Shown in pieces: positions 45,647 to 55,727 of a stretch of DNA of 64,000 bases (its first letter is position 1; every line of letters starts with the position of its first letter). Source of the stretch: G965199725 sp965199725 (lineage in GTDB: Bacteria; Pseudomonadota; Gammaproteobacteria; Nitrosococcales; Methylophagaceae); contig OZ241321.1 in assembly GCA_965199725.1 (NCBI GenBank), positions 496,001 to 560,000 on the forward strand, written 5' to 3'. Position numbers and translations under genes: made by a program. The notes beneath the pieces are model-generated. The model ran no database searches. It worked only from the letters and a program-made list of their open reading frames with translations, and had not been told where the DNA came from.

Positions 45647-47094
45647 TGGACATGAACAGTAATTATCAGGCAAACAGTCTAATCTATACTGATATTAATG
45701 CCTATTTACAACAGCATGAAAATAAAGAAATACTCAGGTTTCTTACCTGTGGACACGTTGATGACGGTAAAAGCACGTTAATTGGTCGCCTGCTGTTTGA
45801 CTCAAAAATGATTTATGAAGATCAGCTTGCCACTGTAACCAAAGATAGCGTCAAATCAGGAACAACAGGGGATAACGTTGATTTAGCATTATTGGTTGAT
45901 GGCTTGCAAGCAGAACGCGAACAAGGCATTACCATTGATGTCGCCTATCGTTATTTTTCTACCACCAGACGCAAATTCATCATTGCTGATACGCCAGGCC
46001 ATGAACAATACACGCGTAATATGGCAACAGGAGCATCAAACTGCGATTTAGCTGTTATTTTGATTGATGCACGCCAAGGCGTACAAACCCAAACCCGTCG
46101 CCATAGCTATATTGCATCACTATTGGGCATCAACCATATTATTGTTGCTATTAATAAAATGGACTTAATTAATTATAGCGAGCACATCTATAACGCTGTT
46201 TGTAACGAGTACCAAAGCATTGCAGATAAGCTGAACATAACTGATGTACACTTTGTGCCGCTATCAGCACTTAACGGCGATAATGTTGTGCATAAAAGCA
46301 CCAACATAACATGGTATCAGGGCAATCCCTTGCTCTATTTATTAGAAACAATTGATATTACTACTACCGCCAATAGCAATGCTATTCGCTTTCCTGTGCA
46401 ATACGTTAACCGCCCTAATGCTAATTTTCGTGGATATTGCGGTACATTAGCTGCCGGTGTGTTACATGCTGGTGACAAAATTACTGTACTGCCCTCTGGC
46501 ACTGATAGCACTATAAAAGCATTGATCAGCTATGATGGTAGGTTAGACGAAGCTATTGCAGGTGACGCACTAACCATCACGCTGGAAAATGAAATTGATA
46601 TCAGTCGCGGCGATATGATTGTTAATCGTTACAATCTGCCTTATATTGCCAACCAGTTTACTGCTACTGTAGTATGGATGGCAGAAACGCCCCTGACAGT
46701 CGGCAAAAATTATCGCTTCAAGGTAGGCGTTAATGACAGCTTAGGTGAGTTAACTAGCATTACCAGCAGAACTGATATTGCTACCTTCGCCAAGCATGAT
46801 GCCAGTGAATTACAATTAAATGAAATTGGTCACTGTATATTCTCATTAAATAAACCGGTGGTATTTGATAGCTATCAGGAAAGCCGCCATACTGGGGCAT
46901 TTATTATTATTGATAGATTGGACAACGCAACTGTTGGCGCAGGTATGATTACTGAGGCAAAAATAGATTCTGCCAATAAACCAGCAATAAGCGCAAAACA
47001 ACGATCAGCATTTGAGACCGATCTGGATAAACTTATAAGTAAGCATTTTCCTGATTTGGATAAAAACGATCTGCTCTGGCTGCTGGAACGATAA
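45646..47094 (+). CDS. cysN: CysN, sulfate adenylyltransferase GTPase subunit
   Basis: EF-Tu-like GTPase that drives APS formation. G1 GHVDDGKSTLIGRLLFD, G2 ERGITIDV-type (EQGITIDVAYRYF), G3 DTPGHEQYTRN and G4 NKMDL are intact, followed by two beta-barrel domains. It has 482 residues and ends without a fused APS-kinase (CysC) domain. So PAPS is not made by this protein, which fits the APS-type CysH. Confidence 0.95.
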   Translation: MDMNSNYQANSLIYTDINAYLQQHENKEILRFLTCGHVDDGKSTLIGRLLFDSKMIYEDQLATVTKDSVKSGTTGDNVDLALLVDGLQAEREQGITIDVAYRYFSTTRRKFIIADTPGHEQYTRNMATGASNCDLAVILIDARQGVQTQTRRHSYIASLLGINHIIVAINKMDLINYSEHIYNAVCNEYQSIADKLNITDVHFVPLSALNGDNVVHKSTNITWYQGNPLLYLLETIDITTTANSNAIRFPVQYVNRPNANFRGYCGTLAAGVLHAGDKITVLPSGTDSTIKALISYDGRLDEAIAGDALTITLENEIDISRGDMIVNRYNLPYIANQFTATVVWMAETPLTVGKNYRFKVGVNDSLGELTSITSRTDIATFAKHDASELQLNEIGHCIFSLNKPVVFDSYQESRHTGAFIIIDRLDNATVGAGMITEAKIDSANKPAISAKQRSAFETDLDKLISKHFPDLDKNDLLWLLER

Positions 47095-47119
47095 ATAATA
47101 TTGGCAATTTAGTTTTTTT

Positions 47120-47153
47120 CAGCCCAATAATTTATCTTTGAGATACTGGGCTG
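47120..47153 (+). terminator. Probable terminator after cysHDN
   Basis: CAGCCCA (47120-47126) and TGGGCTG (47147-47153) form a perfect 7-bp stem with a 20-base loop, followed by TCTTCTTT. It lies 26 bases after the cysN stop. Loop length is large and the T-run is interrupted, so efficiency is uncertain. Confidence 0.5.
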
Positions 47154-47435
47154 TCTTCTTTATCGCCTTGCCTGCTATTCCTCTTGTAAACCAAGCTAAT
47201 AAAAAACGGGCAAGTAAAGAAATAATGAACTTTAATATCCTAGATGGTAACAATATCAAGATTACGCACCTGCTTTATTGCATACATGGAAAACAGCCAT
47301 TACGCTAAGTATGGCTACTTGGCTATACTGTACTCAGCGTGATTGCAGAAAAGATCTATCTACAAAAAAACAAAGGCTATACTTATCTGTGACAGGACTG
47401 TATTTATGTTAACAAAAAGCGACCATTGTTAGCAA
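47154..47435. other. Intergenic sequence between cysN terminator and pilin relic
   Basis: No gene or repeat was recognised in this AT-rich stretch. Confidence 0.3.
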
Positions 47436-47883
47436 TTAACAGAGATTCTTGACAATACAGGTGCTACTGCTATGGGGTTCTTTTCAACTAGTCTTGCCAT
47501 CAGCAGCCCAAGTGCCTTCAATTGAATAATCAATATTATTACCCGCTCTCCTTCACTTACTTGCCGTAACATAGACACGCCCACACCATTCTAAGCCCAG
47601 ATGAATACTGTCTTAACCCTCGGGGGAGCATTAGCAGCATTTTTGGCATTTGTCAAAGCACTTACACACTTGCATCGTTGACGTGAGTGCAGATTATATT
47701 TTCTAGTCCTAGTGCACACGTCAATAGCGGTTTTAATGGGAGCTAACTAAAGTAACCTCAGAAAAAGTAGCCTTGTGTGCATTTTGTTTTAAACCACGCA
47801 CCGCAATTGTTGCCAATACAACAATAATGGCAGCACAACCAATAGCTCAATTAAGGTAAACCTGTAACAATGGTCGTCCCCAT
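47436..47883 (-). pseudogene. Decayed type IV pilin gene
   Basis: On the minus strand the prepilin core RFTLIELLVVLPLLLYWQQ is readable, but then the frame must shift to give TIAVRGLKQNAHKATFSEVTLVSS. A second shift leads to KTAIDVC, the expected pilin segment. A further shift gives the tail with NIDYSIEGTWAADGK and TCIVKNLC before a TAA at 47436-47438. The order and spacing are those of a pilin of about 150 residues. At least three frameshifts and one internal stop make it a clear pseudogene. The pilin at 6.3-6.9 kb is less decayed. Confidence 0.8.
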
Positions 47884-48068
47884 TTTAGACTGTTTTTGCC
47901 TCGCTCCCACCCCCAATATTAATACTTGTCATGATAACTTGCCTATTTAATGTGAATAAATACCGCATCAATAATTTTTTTAATTTATACTATACGTGCA
48001 GCCATGATAAATTGAGAGGCTGTTTTATTGTAAAATCTTCAGGCCTAATATATGCTTAAATATAGCAC

Positions 48069-48317
48069 TTATTCGGGAATTGGCAAATATTGAACAGATG
48101 GTTCTGGCTGGTAATGTCTAACGGCAAAATTACCAGCGCTTTTCTGAGGTAATGCTTTAGCAGTTTTCGGGTTAAGCATCGTTTTCTGATCATTGTCTTC
48201 ACAGCGCTTGTCAGTAAAATAGATCATACCGTCCCCATTATTACACTTAAATGTAACAGCTGCGTAACTTATTGGCACAAACAAAAGCGTAATAACTAGC
48301 AAAAATAATCTTATCAT
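48069..48317 (-). CDS. DUF4124 small exported protein
   Basis: An 82-residue protein with a signal peptide (MIRLFLLVITLLFVPISYAA) and the DUF4124 core FKCNNGDGMIYFTDKRCE, including two Cys that may pair. Common in gammaproteobacteria, with no known function. The ATG at 48317 follows GGGAGAA and starts directly at the signal peptide. Confidence 0.78.
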   Translation of the reverse strand: MIRLFLLVITLLFVPISYAAVTFKCNNGDGMIYFTDKRCEDNDQKTMLNPKTAKALPQKSAGNFAVRHYQPEPSVQYLPIPE

Positions 48318-48494
48318 TATCTTTATTCTCCCAAATCTCAAAGCCAGCAAAACAGGTGATATATCGCTGCTACATCCTTATAAGCAGGTTAAGCAAACAA
48401 CCCTTTAAAAGGATATCACGCTTTATTATCATCTACAATAATATAACTTTAGTTTCGCTACAAAAACGCAACCTAAATTATCACTTTATTAATC

Positions 48495-48716
48495 CTAAGC
48501 CAACAGCACTTTCAACTGAATGCTTAAATTGTCTATACCGCTGATAAGTCTTTCGGTTATTTCCTTTTCCTGTGTATATGTATCTTTATGCTCACTGGGA
48601 TCATAAGTGAGTTCAAATAGATGCAGATCATCATTCTTATCCTTGTATTTTAATAACTTATAATCGATGCATGGATCGTCAAAAATGACTATGAAATAAT
48701 GCTGCTCCAGTAACAA
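48495..48716 (-). CDS. Small hypothetical protein
   Basis: A 73-codon frame starting only at TTG, acidic and helix-prone, ending ERLISGIDNLSIQLKVLLA. No family recognised and no clear ribosome site. It may be a fragment of a longer lost gene. The following 266 bases (48717-48982) show nothing recognisable. Confidence 0.28.
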   Translation of the reverse strand: MLLEQHYFIVIFDDPCIDYKLLKYKDKNDDLHLFELTYDPSEHKDTYTQEKEITERLISGIDNLSIQLKVLLA

Positions 48717-48982
48717 ATGGTAATGATGTTACTAACATGGAGTAATAACAAAAACATTGTCATGACAGTAACAGACAAAACGAGTAGTTTACGGGGACAA
48801 AAGCAAGATGCTTAGGGCACATAACAGTATCGGATTAAGCACAATGGCATGTATCGACAGCGCCGCTACTTATGCGCAATACAACATAGCCCAGCCATGC
48901 AAGACCTTTATGCAATAATATGAATAGTTAAATTTTCGGTTTCATATAGTCGCTAATGCAATGCATCAAAGCAACAGCAAAC

Positions 48983-49804
48983 TTATTGTTTTGGCAAAAA
49001 TAAACGCGGATTAACACGGTTGTTATTCAGGCTAACCCCAAAGTGTAAATGTGGCCCTGTCGCCCGTCCGCTCATGCCTACTGTACCTATAATATCACCC
49101 TGTTTAATGGCGCTACCTGACTGAACGCCAATACTATTCATATGGCAAAGTATGGTGATTAACCCCTGACCGTGATCAATGGATACCATTTTGCCATTGA
49201 AAAAATAATTGCCTGTATCCCTGACAATGCCATCAGCAGGAGCATAAATTGCTGTACCGATTGGTGCAGCAATATCCATACCGCTATGGGGACGCCGTGA
49301 TTGACCATTAAACACGCGTCTGCGACCAAATAGCCCACTAATACGGCCTGTTACTGGCCAGATAAAATTCATGGGTACATGCTGCTGCTCCATCCAATGC
49401 GTTAACGCTATGTTCATTGTTAACTTTTCAGCATTAATCCGCTTCATATCGTATTGATCAGGATTAACTTTGCGCTTATCTTTAAGTTTAATATGTTCAG
49501 TAGGATAGCTTTTATCTGCAATCGTAAAATTAACTTGTCGGCTCTGGCCTTGTGATGTTACCAACAATATCTGCTTACCCGTTTTTGCGTCAAGTGAAAT
49601 ACCAACAACAGCTAACCATTGCTGCTGTTTTTTGACAACCATGACCCGTTGTCCTTGGTAGCTTACCGCTGGTTTTTCTTCTGTGATAATATCAAGGGGT
49701 ATCACCACCACACCACCAGGCACAGCAGACTCCTGCGGTAATGGTATTGCTGATGTTAAACCAGGCAGCAGTAAACACAATGGTATTAGTAATAATTTAA
49801 TCAT
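48983..49804 (-). CDS. M23-family zinc metallopeptidase (LytM domain)
   Basis: Exported peptidoglycan-cleaving or divisome-activating protein. Signal peptide MIKLLLIPLCLLLPGLTSA, a beta-rich middle domain, and the LytM domain. The zinc ligands are intact: HSGMD near the start of the domain and GPHLHFGV at its end. A catalytic form is therefore likely. 273 residues. Overlaps the end of xseA by eight bases. Confidence 0.92.
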   Translation of the reverse strand: MIKLLLIPLCLLLPGLTSAIPLPQESAVPGGVVVIPLDIITEEKPAVSYQGQRVMVVKKQQQWLAVVGISLDAKTGKQILLVTSQGQSRQVNFTIADKSYPTEHIKLKDKRKVNPDQYDMKRINAEKLTMNIALTHWMEQQHVPMNFIWPVTGRISGLFGRRRVFNGQSRRPHSGMDIAAPIGTAIYAPADGIVRDTGNYFFNGKMVSIDHGQGLITILCHMNSIGVQSGSAIKQGDIIGTVGMSGRATGPHLHFGVSLNNNRVNPRLFLPKQ

Positions 49805-51158
49805 GGCTTACATTTTTTATCTGGCAATCAAGCCTACCATGTTGCAGGCGCACATTAACAGAATCCCCTGGCTGGGCATCAGCAGCCGATCTTAACACAC
49901 GTCCAGTGTCATCTAATGTGGTAATGCTATAACCGCGCTCCAATGTATTTAATGGACTTACCAATTTTAATGTGTGTATTTGCCGACTTAAATGCGCTTT
50001 ATATCGTTGCAATACCTGCTGTATGATATTATGTAATCGCCTATTAATCTGCTCTAGCTTAACTTTTTCAATGGTAATTTTATCCTGTGGATGTTTCAAT
50101 CTCATACGCCAAAAGCTAAGTTGCTGTTGTTTTGATTTTACCACCTGAATCCACCCAAGCTGTAATTGTTCTGCTAAACGATCAAGTCGTTGCATTTGCT
50201 GATTAATCTGGACATTTGGATGCAATAATCGTTGACGCAACTGGTAGATATGCTGCTGCTGGTTGTCTAGATAATGGCGCATTAATAACCGTAAGCGACG
50301 ACCATAATCGTTAATATTATTCAGGCATTCTATTCTGTTAGGCGCCACTATTTCTGCGGCGGCCGATGGCGTTGGCGCCCTTACATCTGCAACAAAGTCA
50401 ATAATCGTAAAGTCAATTTCATGACCAACAGCGCTGACAGTTGGTATCGTACATGCAAAAACCACATGCGCTAATTTTTCATCATTAAAGCTCCATAAGT
50501 CTTCCAATGAACCGCCTCCTCGGCTAATGATAAGCACATCACATTCGCGGCGCTTATTCGCGACTAAAACAGCATCCGCAATTTGCCTTGCTGATTCTTC
50601 GCCCTGTACGGCAACTGGATACAAAATAACAGTGGCAGCAGGAAAACGACGATTTAATACCGTTAAAATATCATGTACTACGGCAGCATCAGGTGAAGAT
50701 ATAATCCCTATACTACTGGGAAAAGCTGGTAATAGTCGCTTATGCGTCTTATCAAATAAACCCTGCTTGCCCAGACGCTGCTTTAGCGCCTCATAAGCGC
50801 GTTGTAATGCACCGCTACCTGCTTCTTCTATGTGTTCTGCAACTAACTGGAATTCACCTCGCAGTTCATACAGTGTGACGCGTGCGCGCAACAATAACTG
50901 CATGCCATTTTGCGGAGTAAAACGCAATTTTTGGTTATGGTTGCGGAACATCGCACAACGCACCTGGGCAAGCTCATCCTTTAAGGTAAAATAAATATGA
51001 CCCGATGCTGGAATAGCAAGATTAGACACCTCACCTTCCACCCATATCAGTGGAAATGTACCTTCTAATATGCCACGGGCTTCACGCACAACACGTGAAA
51101 CGGCATATATTTCCTTGACAGATCGTACTGCCAGCGCTTTGTCGCCACCCGCTACCAT
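49797..51158 (-). CDS. xseA: Exodeoxyribonuclease VII large subunit
   Basis: Catalytic subunit of ExoVII. N-terminal OB fold (WVEGEVSNLAIPASGHIYFTLKD), the catalytic core with SSPDAAVVHDIL and RGGGSLEDLWSFNDE, and GHEIDFTIIDFVADVRAPTPSAAAE, followed by a long coiled coil. 453 residues. Divergent from guaB with a 64-base gap that must contain both promoters. xseB is not here. Confidence 0.96.
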   Translation of the reverse strand: MVAGGDKALAVRSVKEIYAVSRVVREARGILEGTFPLIWVEGEVSNLAIPASGHIYFTLKDELAQVRCAMFRNHNQKLRFTPQNGMQLLLRARVTLYELRGEFQLVAEHIEEAGSGALQRAYEALKQRLGKQGLFDKTHKRLLPAFPSSIGIISSPDAAVVHDILTVLNRRFPAATVILYPVAVQGEESARQIADAVLVANKRRECDVLIISRGGGSLEDLWSFNDEKLAHVVFACTIPTVSAVGHEIDFTIIDFVADVRAPTPSAAAEIVAPNRIECLNNINDYGRRLRLLMRHYLDNQQQHIYQLRQRLLHPNVQINQQMQRLDRLAEQLQLGWIQVVKSKQQQLSFWRMRLKHPQDKITIEKVKLEQINRRLHNIIQQVLQRYKAHLSRQIHTLKLVSPLNTLERGYSITTLDDTGRVLRSAADAQPGDSVNVRLQHGRLDCQIKNVSHD

Positions 51159-51222
51159 AAATAGTTAAGAAAACCTGATATAATTGTTACTGATAATAGC
51201 ATGTAATATCAGGATATGATCC

Positions 51223-52686
51223 ATGGAAATTGCAGAACAGGCGCTTACCTTTGATGACGTGTTGCTACTCCCCGCGCACTCTAACGTCATGCCGCGTGAT
51301 GCCAACCTGACCACACAATTAACACGCGACATTACCATCAATATCCCGCTATTATCTGCGGCTATGGATACCGTAACCGAAAGCCGGGTGGCAATTACTA
51401 TGGCCCAGGAAGGCGGGCTTGGCGTGTTGCACAAAAATATGACCATTGAACAGCAAGCCAATGAAGTACGTAAGGTAAAACGCTTCAAAAGTGGTGTGGT
51501 GCGCAGCCCTGTCACCATTCACCCAACTGCTACAATCGGTGAAGTGGTTGCATTGACCCGTACGAAAAAGTTTTCTGGCCTGCCAGTTGTTGATGGCAAT
51601 GATCTAGTCGGTATTGTTACCAGCCGTGATTTACATTTTGAAACACATTATGAAAATCTGGTCTCATCAGTAATGACCACCAAAGAAAATCTGGTGACTG
51701 TGAAAGAAAATGCTGATCGCGATGAAGTGATAAAATTACTGCATACCCATCGTATTGAAAAAGTATTAGTAGTTGATGATGACTTTCACTTAAAAGGCAT
51801 GATCACCGTCAAGGATATTAAAAAAGCAACCGACAATCCCCTGGCATCAACAGACGAACATCAACAATTACGTGTTGGTGCAGCAACCAGCACTGGTGCT
51901 GAAAGCCAGAACCGAGTGACTGCATTAGTTGAAGCAGGTGTTGATGTGATTGTCGTTGATACTGCTCATGGTCACTCTCAGCGTGTATTAGATTATATTC
52001 ATTGGATCAAAGGCAATTATCCACATATACAATTAATTGGCGGTAACATTGCTACTGGGCAGGCAGCGTTAACGTTGGCAGAAGCTGGCGTTGATGCTGT
52101 TAAGGTTGGTATAGGACCGGGATCAATTTGTACTACACGGGTTGTTGCCGGTGTTGGCGTGCCACAAATCACTGCTATCAGCAATGTGGCCGAAGCACTG
52201 GTAGGTAAGGACATACCTATAATTGCTGATGGTGGCATTCGCTATTCTGGTGATGCTGCCAAAGCACTGGCGGCGGGTGCACATACCATTATGTTAGGCA
52301 GTATACTCGCTGGTACAGAAGAAGCACCCGGTGAAGTTGAGCTATTTCAGGGACGAGCATATAAAGCCTATAGGGGTATGGGTTCATTAGCTGCCATGCA
52401 GAAACAGCAAGGATCTGGTGACCGTTATTTCCAGGAATCTAGCGAGCCCGACAAATTAGTACCCGAAGGCATTGAAGGGCGTACCCCTTTTAAGGGTCGC
52501 CTTGCCCCTGTTATCCATCAACTATTGGGTGGTATTCGCGCCAGTATGGGATACACTGGCGCAGCGACAATTGAACAAATGCGTACCAAGTCTCAGTTTA
52601 TTCGCGTCACATCTGCTGGTATGCGTGAAAGCCATGTACATGATGTCATCATTACCAAAGAAGCACCGAACTATCGTCTGAGCTGA
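51223..52686 (+). CDS. guaB: IMP dehydrogenase
   Basis: Oxidises IMP to XMP, the committed step of GMP synthesis. TIM barrel with two inserted CBS domains (about 95-205), the active-site loop GPGSICTTR with the catalytic Cys, and the flap region YFQESSEPDKLVPEGIEGR. 487 residues. An AGGA site precedes the ATG. Operon partner of guaA. Confidence 0.97.
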   Translation: MEIAEQALTFDDVLLLPAHSNVMPRDANLTTQLTRDITINIPLLSAAMDTVTESRVAITMAQEGGLGVLHKNMTIEQQANEVRKVKRFKSGVVRSPVTIHPTATIGEVVALTRTKKFSGLPVVDGNDLVGIVTSRDLHFETHYENLVSSVMTTKENLVTVKENADRDEVIKLLHTHRIEKVLVVDDDFHLKGMITVKDIKKATDNPLASTDEHQQLRVGAATSTGAESQNRVTALVEAGVDVIVVDTAHGHSQRVLDYIHWIKGNYPHIQLIGGNIATGQAALTLAEAGVDAVKVGIGPGSICTTRVVAGVGVPQITAISNVAEALVGKDIPIIADGGIRYSGDAAKALAAGAHTIMLGSILAGTEEAPGEVELFQGRAYKAYRGMGSLAAMQKQQGSGDRYFQESSEPDKLVPEGIEGRTPFKGRLAPVIHQLLGGIRASMGYTGAATIEQMRTKSQFIRVTSAGMRESHVHDVIITKEAPNYRLS

Positions 52687-52718
52687 CCTTGTCATACAAT
52701 CTTGATATAACAGGCGGC

Positions 52719-54296
52719 ATGAATAGCTCCATTCATGACCATCGTATTCTTGTCATTGATTTTGGCTCGCAGTACACACAACTGATTGCTCGCCGTATCC
52801 GCGAGGCAGGTGTTTATTGTGAATTAGCAGGCCCCGAAATCAGCGATGCCGGCATCAAATCGTTCAACCCTAAAGGGATTATTCTGTCGGGCGGCCCTGA
52901 ATCTGCTACTGTTGGCAAGACACCTGCGCCGCCGCATAAGATATTTACAGCAGATATCCCAGTGCTGGGTATTTGCTATGGCATGCAGATTATGGCAGTA
53001 CAATTGGGCGGCCAGGTTGAATCAGCAAAGCGGCGTGAATTTGGCTATGCACAAATTCGTACTCATGGCGATTCCGCCTTATTAAGCGACATTACAGACT
53101 ATAAAAGCCAAGAAGAGGGCAATCTACTTGATGTATGGATGAGTCATGGTGACAGGGTGGCAAAAATCCCGCAGGGTTTTAAGGTTATCGCCAGCACAGA
53201 TAACGCTCCTTTTGCTGGTATGGCTGATGAAAAGCGTAGATTTTATGGTCTGCAGTTTCATCCTGAAGTAACCCATACCAAGCAAGGAAAACTTATTTTT
53301 GAACGCTTTATCACTAAAATATGTGCCTGCAAAACGCGGTGGACACCTGCGCATATTATTGATGACAGCATCATGAATATTCGCCAACGAATTGGTTCAG
53401 ATCAGGTATTACTGGGACTCTCAGGTGGGGTTGATTCTTCTGTCGTTGCCGCATTATTGCACCGCGCTATCGGCGAAAAACTCACCTGTGTTTTTATTGA
53501 TAATGGTCTGCTTCGCCAACATGAAGGTGATGAAATCATGTCCATGTTTGCCAAACATATGGGCATTAAGGTGATTCGCGTTGATGCAGAACACACTTTT
53601 CTAAACGCCCTTGCTGGTGAACATGATCCGGAAAACAAACGACGGATTATTGGCCAGGTCTTTATTGATTTATTTGAACAACAGGCTAACAAGATCAATG
53701 ATGTTAAGTGGTTAGCGCAAGGCACTATCTACCCTGATGTTATTGAGTCTGCTGCGGCAAAAACAGGAAAAGCACAGGTGATAAAAACGCATCATAATGT
53801 AGGTGGTCTGCCCGATTACATGCGATTAAAACTACTTGAACCGTTACGTGAATTATTTAAAGATGAAGTGCGCAAACTAGGGATTGAGCTTGGCCTGCCA
53901 CATGATATTGTTTATCGCCATCCATTTCCTGGTCCAGGCCTCAGTGTACGGATTTTAGGGGAGGTTAAAAAAGAATATGCTGATCTTTTACGTCAAGCTG
54001 ATTATATATTTATTGATGAGTTAAAAAAACATGATCTTTATCAGCAAACTAGCCAAGCATTTGCGGTATTTTTACCAGTTAAATCTGTTGGCGTCATAGG
54101 TGATAATCGCTGTTATAGTTATGTTATCTCATTACGTGCAATTGAAACTATTGATTTTATGACCGCTCGTTGGGCGCAACTGCCTTATGATTTTCTTGAT
54201 CGCGTCTCTAACCGAATTATTAACGAAGTTGTTGGCATTTCCCGCGTTACTTATGATATTTCAGGCAAACCACCAGCAACGATTGAATGGGAGTAA
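52719..54296 (+). CDS. guaA: GMP synthase (glutamine-hydrolysing)
   Basis: Converts XMP to GMP. The class-I amidotransferase domain has the Cys nucleophile in GICYGMQIMA and the His/Glu pair in FHPEVTHT. The PP-loop is LSGGVDSSVVAALL and the C-terminal dimerisation domain ends TYDISGKPPATIEWE. ATG at 52719 after AGGCGG gives the usual N-terminus; a TTG at 52689 would add ten residues. About 525 residues. Confidence 0.96.
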   Translation: MNSSIHDHRILVIDFGSQYTQLIARRIREAGVYCELAGPEISDAGIKSFNPKGIILSGGPESATVGKTPAPPHKIFTADIPVLGICYGMQIMAVQLGGQVESAKRREFGYAQIRTHGDSALLSDITDYKSQEEGNLLDVWMSHGDRVAKIPQGFKVIASTDNAPFAGMADEKRRFYGLQFHPEVTHTKQGKLIFERFITKICACKTRWTPAHIIDDSIMNIRQRIGSDQVLLGLSGGVDSSVVAALLHRAIGEKLTCVFIDNGLLRQHEGDEIMSMFAKHMGIKVIRVDAEHTFLNALAGEHDPENKRRIIGQVFIDLFEQQANKINDVKWLAQGTIYPDVIESAAAKTGKAQVIKTHHNVGGLPDYMRLKLLEPLRELFKDEVRKLGIELGLPHDIVYRHPFPGPGLSVRILGEVKKEYADLLRQADYIFIDELKKHDLYQQTSQAFAVFLPVKSVGVIGDNRCYSYVISLRAIETIDFMTARWAQLPYDFLDRVSNRIINEVVGISRVTYDISGKPPATIEWE

Positions 54297-54518
54297 TGCA
54301 ATGCTTTGCTTTAAGTTATTGATTTCTTCTATAGCGGCTGACACCAAATAAATTATGGAGCTACAATCCCTATGACGAACTTGAAAACTGATAAGTAGAC
54401 CCATCGGAACAACTAAAAACTTAAAGGTTGGGTATAAACATACTAGAAAAGCAAGCAAAGTTGATTTTTCCACTGAAAGTTACAAATTATAAATACACTG
54501 AAAACATTAAAAAGCCCA

Positions 54519-55130
54519 ATGAAAGCGATAGATATTCATCATTATCTGCTTGATAAGTCATTACAATATAATGATAACTTGCTTGCTATTCTTAAAAAGA
54601 ATGGAGTGATAAAACTGGAAAAAGATAACGGCAGTGATATTTTCTTATTCTTAGCCAAAACGATTATCAGTCAGCAGCTTTCATATAAATCTGCCAACGC
54701 TATATGGCAAAAGGTAGTTGCCATTTCACTAAATGATGATCAGGATATACAAACTATTTTCAGTGCAGAAAATACCAATAAATTAAGAGCGACAGGTATT
54801 TCTCCCAACAAACTAAAAGCAATTTTTTGTGTGAAAGATGCCTTGCTTAACCAATTAATACCAGACGATATAACAAGCCAGAGTCACGAACAGATAAGTC
54901 GGATTATTTGTGCTGTATGGGGTTGCGGACAATGGACTGCTGATATGTTTGCTATCTTTTATTGTCGCCTGCCTGATATATTACCTGCATCTGATCTGGC
55001 TATCATTAATGGCATCAGAAAAATATACGGCTACGATGTCGCTCTGCAGAACATTGCAGAACGCTTTGCTCCATACAGAACTTACTTATCGCTACATGTA
55101 TGGAAAGCAGGCAGCAATAAACTGATTTGA
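54519..55130 (+). CDS. AlkA-like DNA-3-methyladenine glycosylase (HhH-GPD)
   Basis: Base-excision glycosylase of the HhH-GPD superfamily. TIISQQLSYKSANAIW begins the domain; the helix-hairpin-helix is near RIICAVWGCGQWTADMF, and the catalytic Asp follows in LPASDLAIINGI. 203 residues, the compact form without the AlkA N-terminal domain. No ada-like regulator is near. Confidence 0.88.
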   Translation: MKAIDIHHYLLDKSLQYNDNLLAILKKNGVIKLEKDNGSDIFLFLAKTIISQQLSYKSANAIWQKVVAISLNDDQDIQTIFSAENTNKLRATGISPNKLKAIFCVKDALLNQLIPDDITSQSHEQISRIICAVWGCGQWTADMFAIFYCRLPDILPASDLAIINGIRKIYGYDVALQNIAERFAPYRTYLSLHVWKAGSNKLI

Positions 55131-55139
55131 TTTAATCAG

Positions 55140-55560
55140 TTTATGTATTAAAAATCACGATTACACAAGCCCTAAAAACTGCCATCAACACCAGACTTGT
55201 ACTGATTACCAGTTGCCTGTTGCTGGCTTCTTGTAGCACTACCTTATCGCGGAGCGATGCTCCGTTGATATTAGCGGCAGAGCTAACAACGACCTTCCAA
55301 GGTTAACGCATTATTAGCACCCGGGGCTGATAAAACCATCATTAATCAATATGGCTACCAGTCACGATCTGACTAACAAACTACAGATTGTCCGTTTGTT
55401 TGATCGGCCTCAGCAAGCGGTTGGCTGCCCGCACAAAGATGAGTCCAAATGCCCACGAGACAGTGACCAATCAATCTCAAACGAATCAAGATTTGTTATT
55501 AATCAACACGAAGAATGGAATTGCTACCCCGCCAGATACATTAACGTATATCAAATTTAG
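55140..55560 (+). pseudogene. Remnant of a lipoprotein gene
   Basis: A lipoprotein signal is readable (TRLVLITSCLLLASCSTT, lipobox LASC), but this frame has no ATG, GTG or TTG start and ends within about 50 residues. Further coding-like pieces (APGADKTIINQYGYQS, then a frame to 55560) lie in other phases. A small perfect hairpin, CGGAGC-GAT-GCTCCG, is at about 55249-55263. I do not recognise the family; the decay is inferred from the frame changes. Confidence 0.42.
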
Positions 55561-55677
55561 TTTCAAGCAGCTCCTGCAGTTTGAACAGTTAATCCTTTAA
55601 GTATAACGAATAAATTTTTCATCCATGACGGCGCAATGGGTGGGCAAAACAGATGCTTTTTATTCCTGTCTCTAAAA

Positions 55678-55700
55678 AAGATATATTTTATTTGCATCTT
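55678..55700. promoter_or_regulatory. NsrR-like operator, upstream copy
   Basis: A 23-bp imperfect palindrome with arms AAGATATATTT and TTTGCATCTT around one central position. This matches the known gammaproteobacterial NsrR pattern AAGATGYATTT-N-AAATRCATCTT in length and outer bases. NsrR is the nitric-oxide-sensing repressor of nirK in several bacteria. It lies about 80 bases before the nirK ATG. Confidence 0.65.
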
Positions 55701-55727
55701 TTATTTTTTTATGATAGGGTGTCCTTA

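Noticed and set aside
53402..53725. 107-codon minus-strand frame
   Set aside because: Antisense shadow of guaA.
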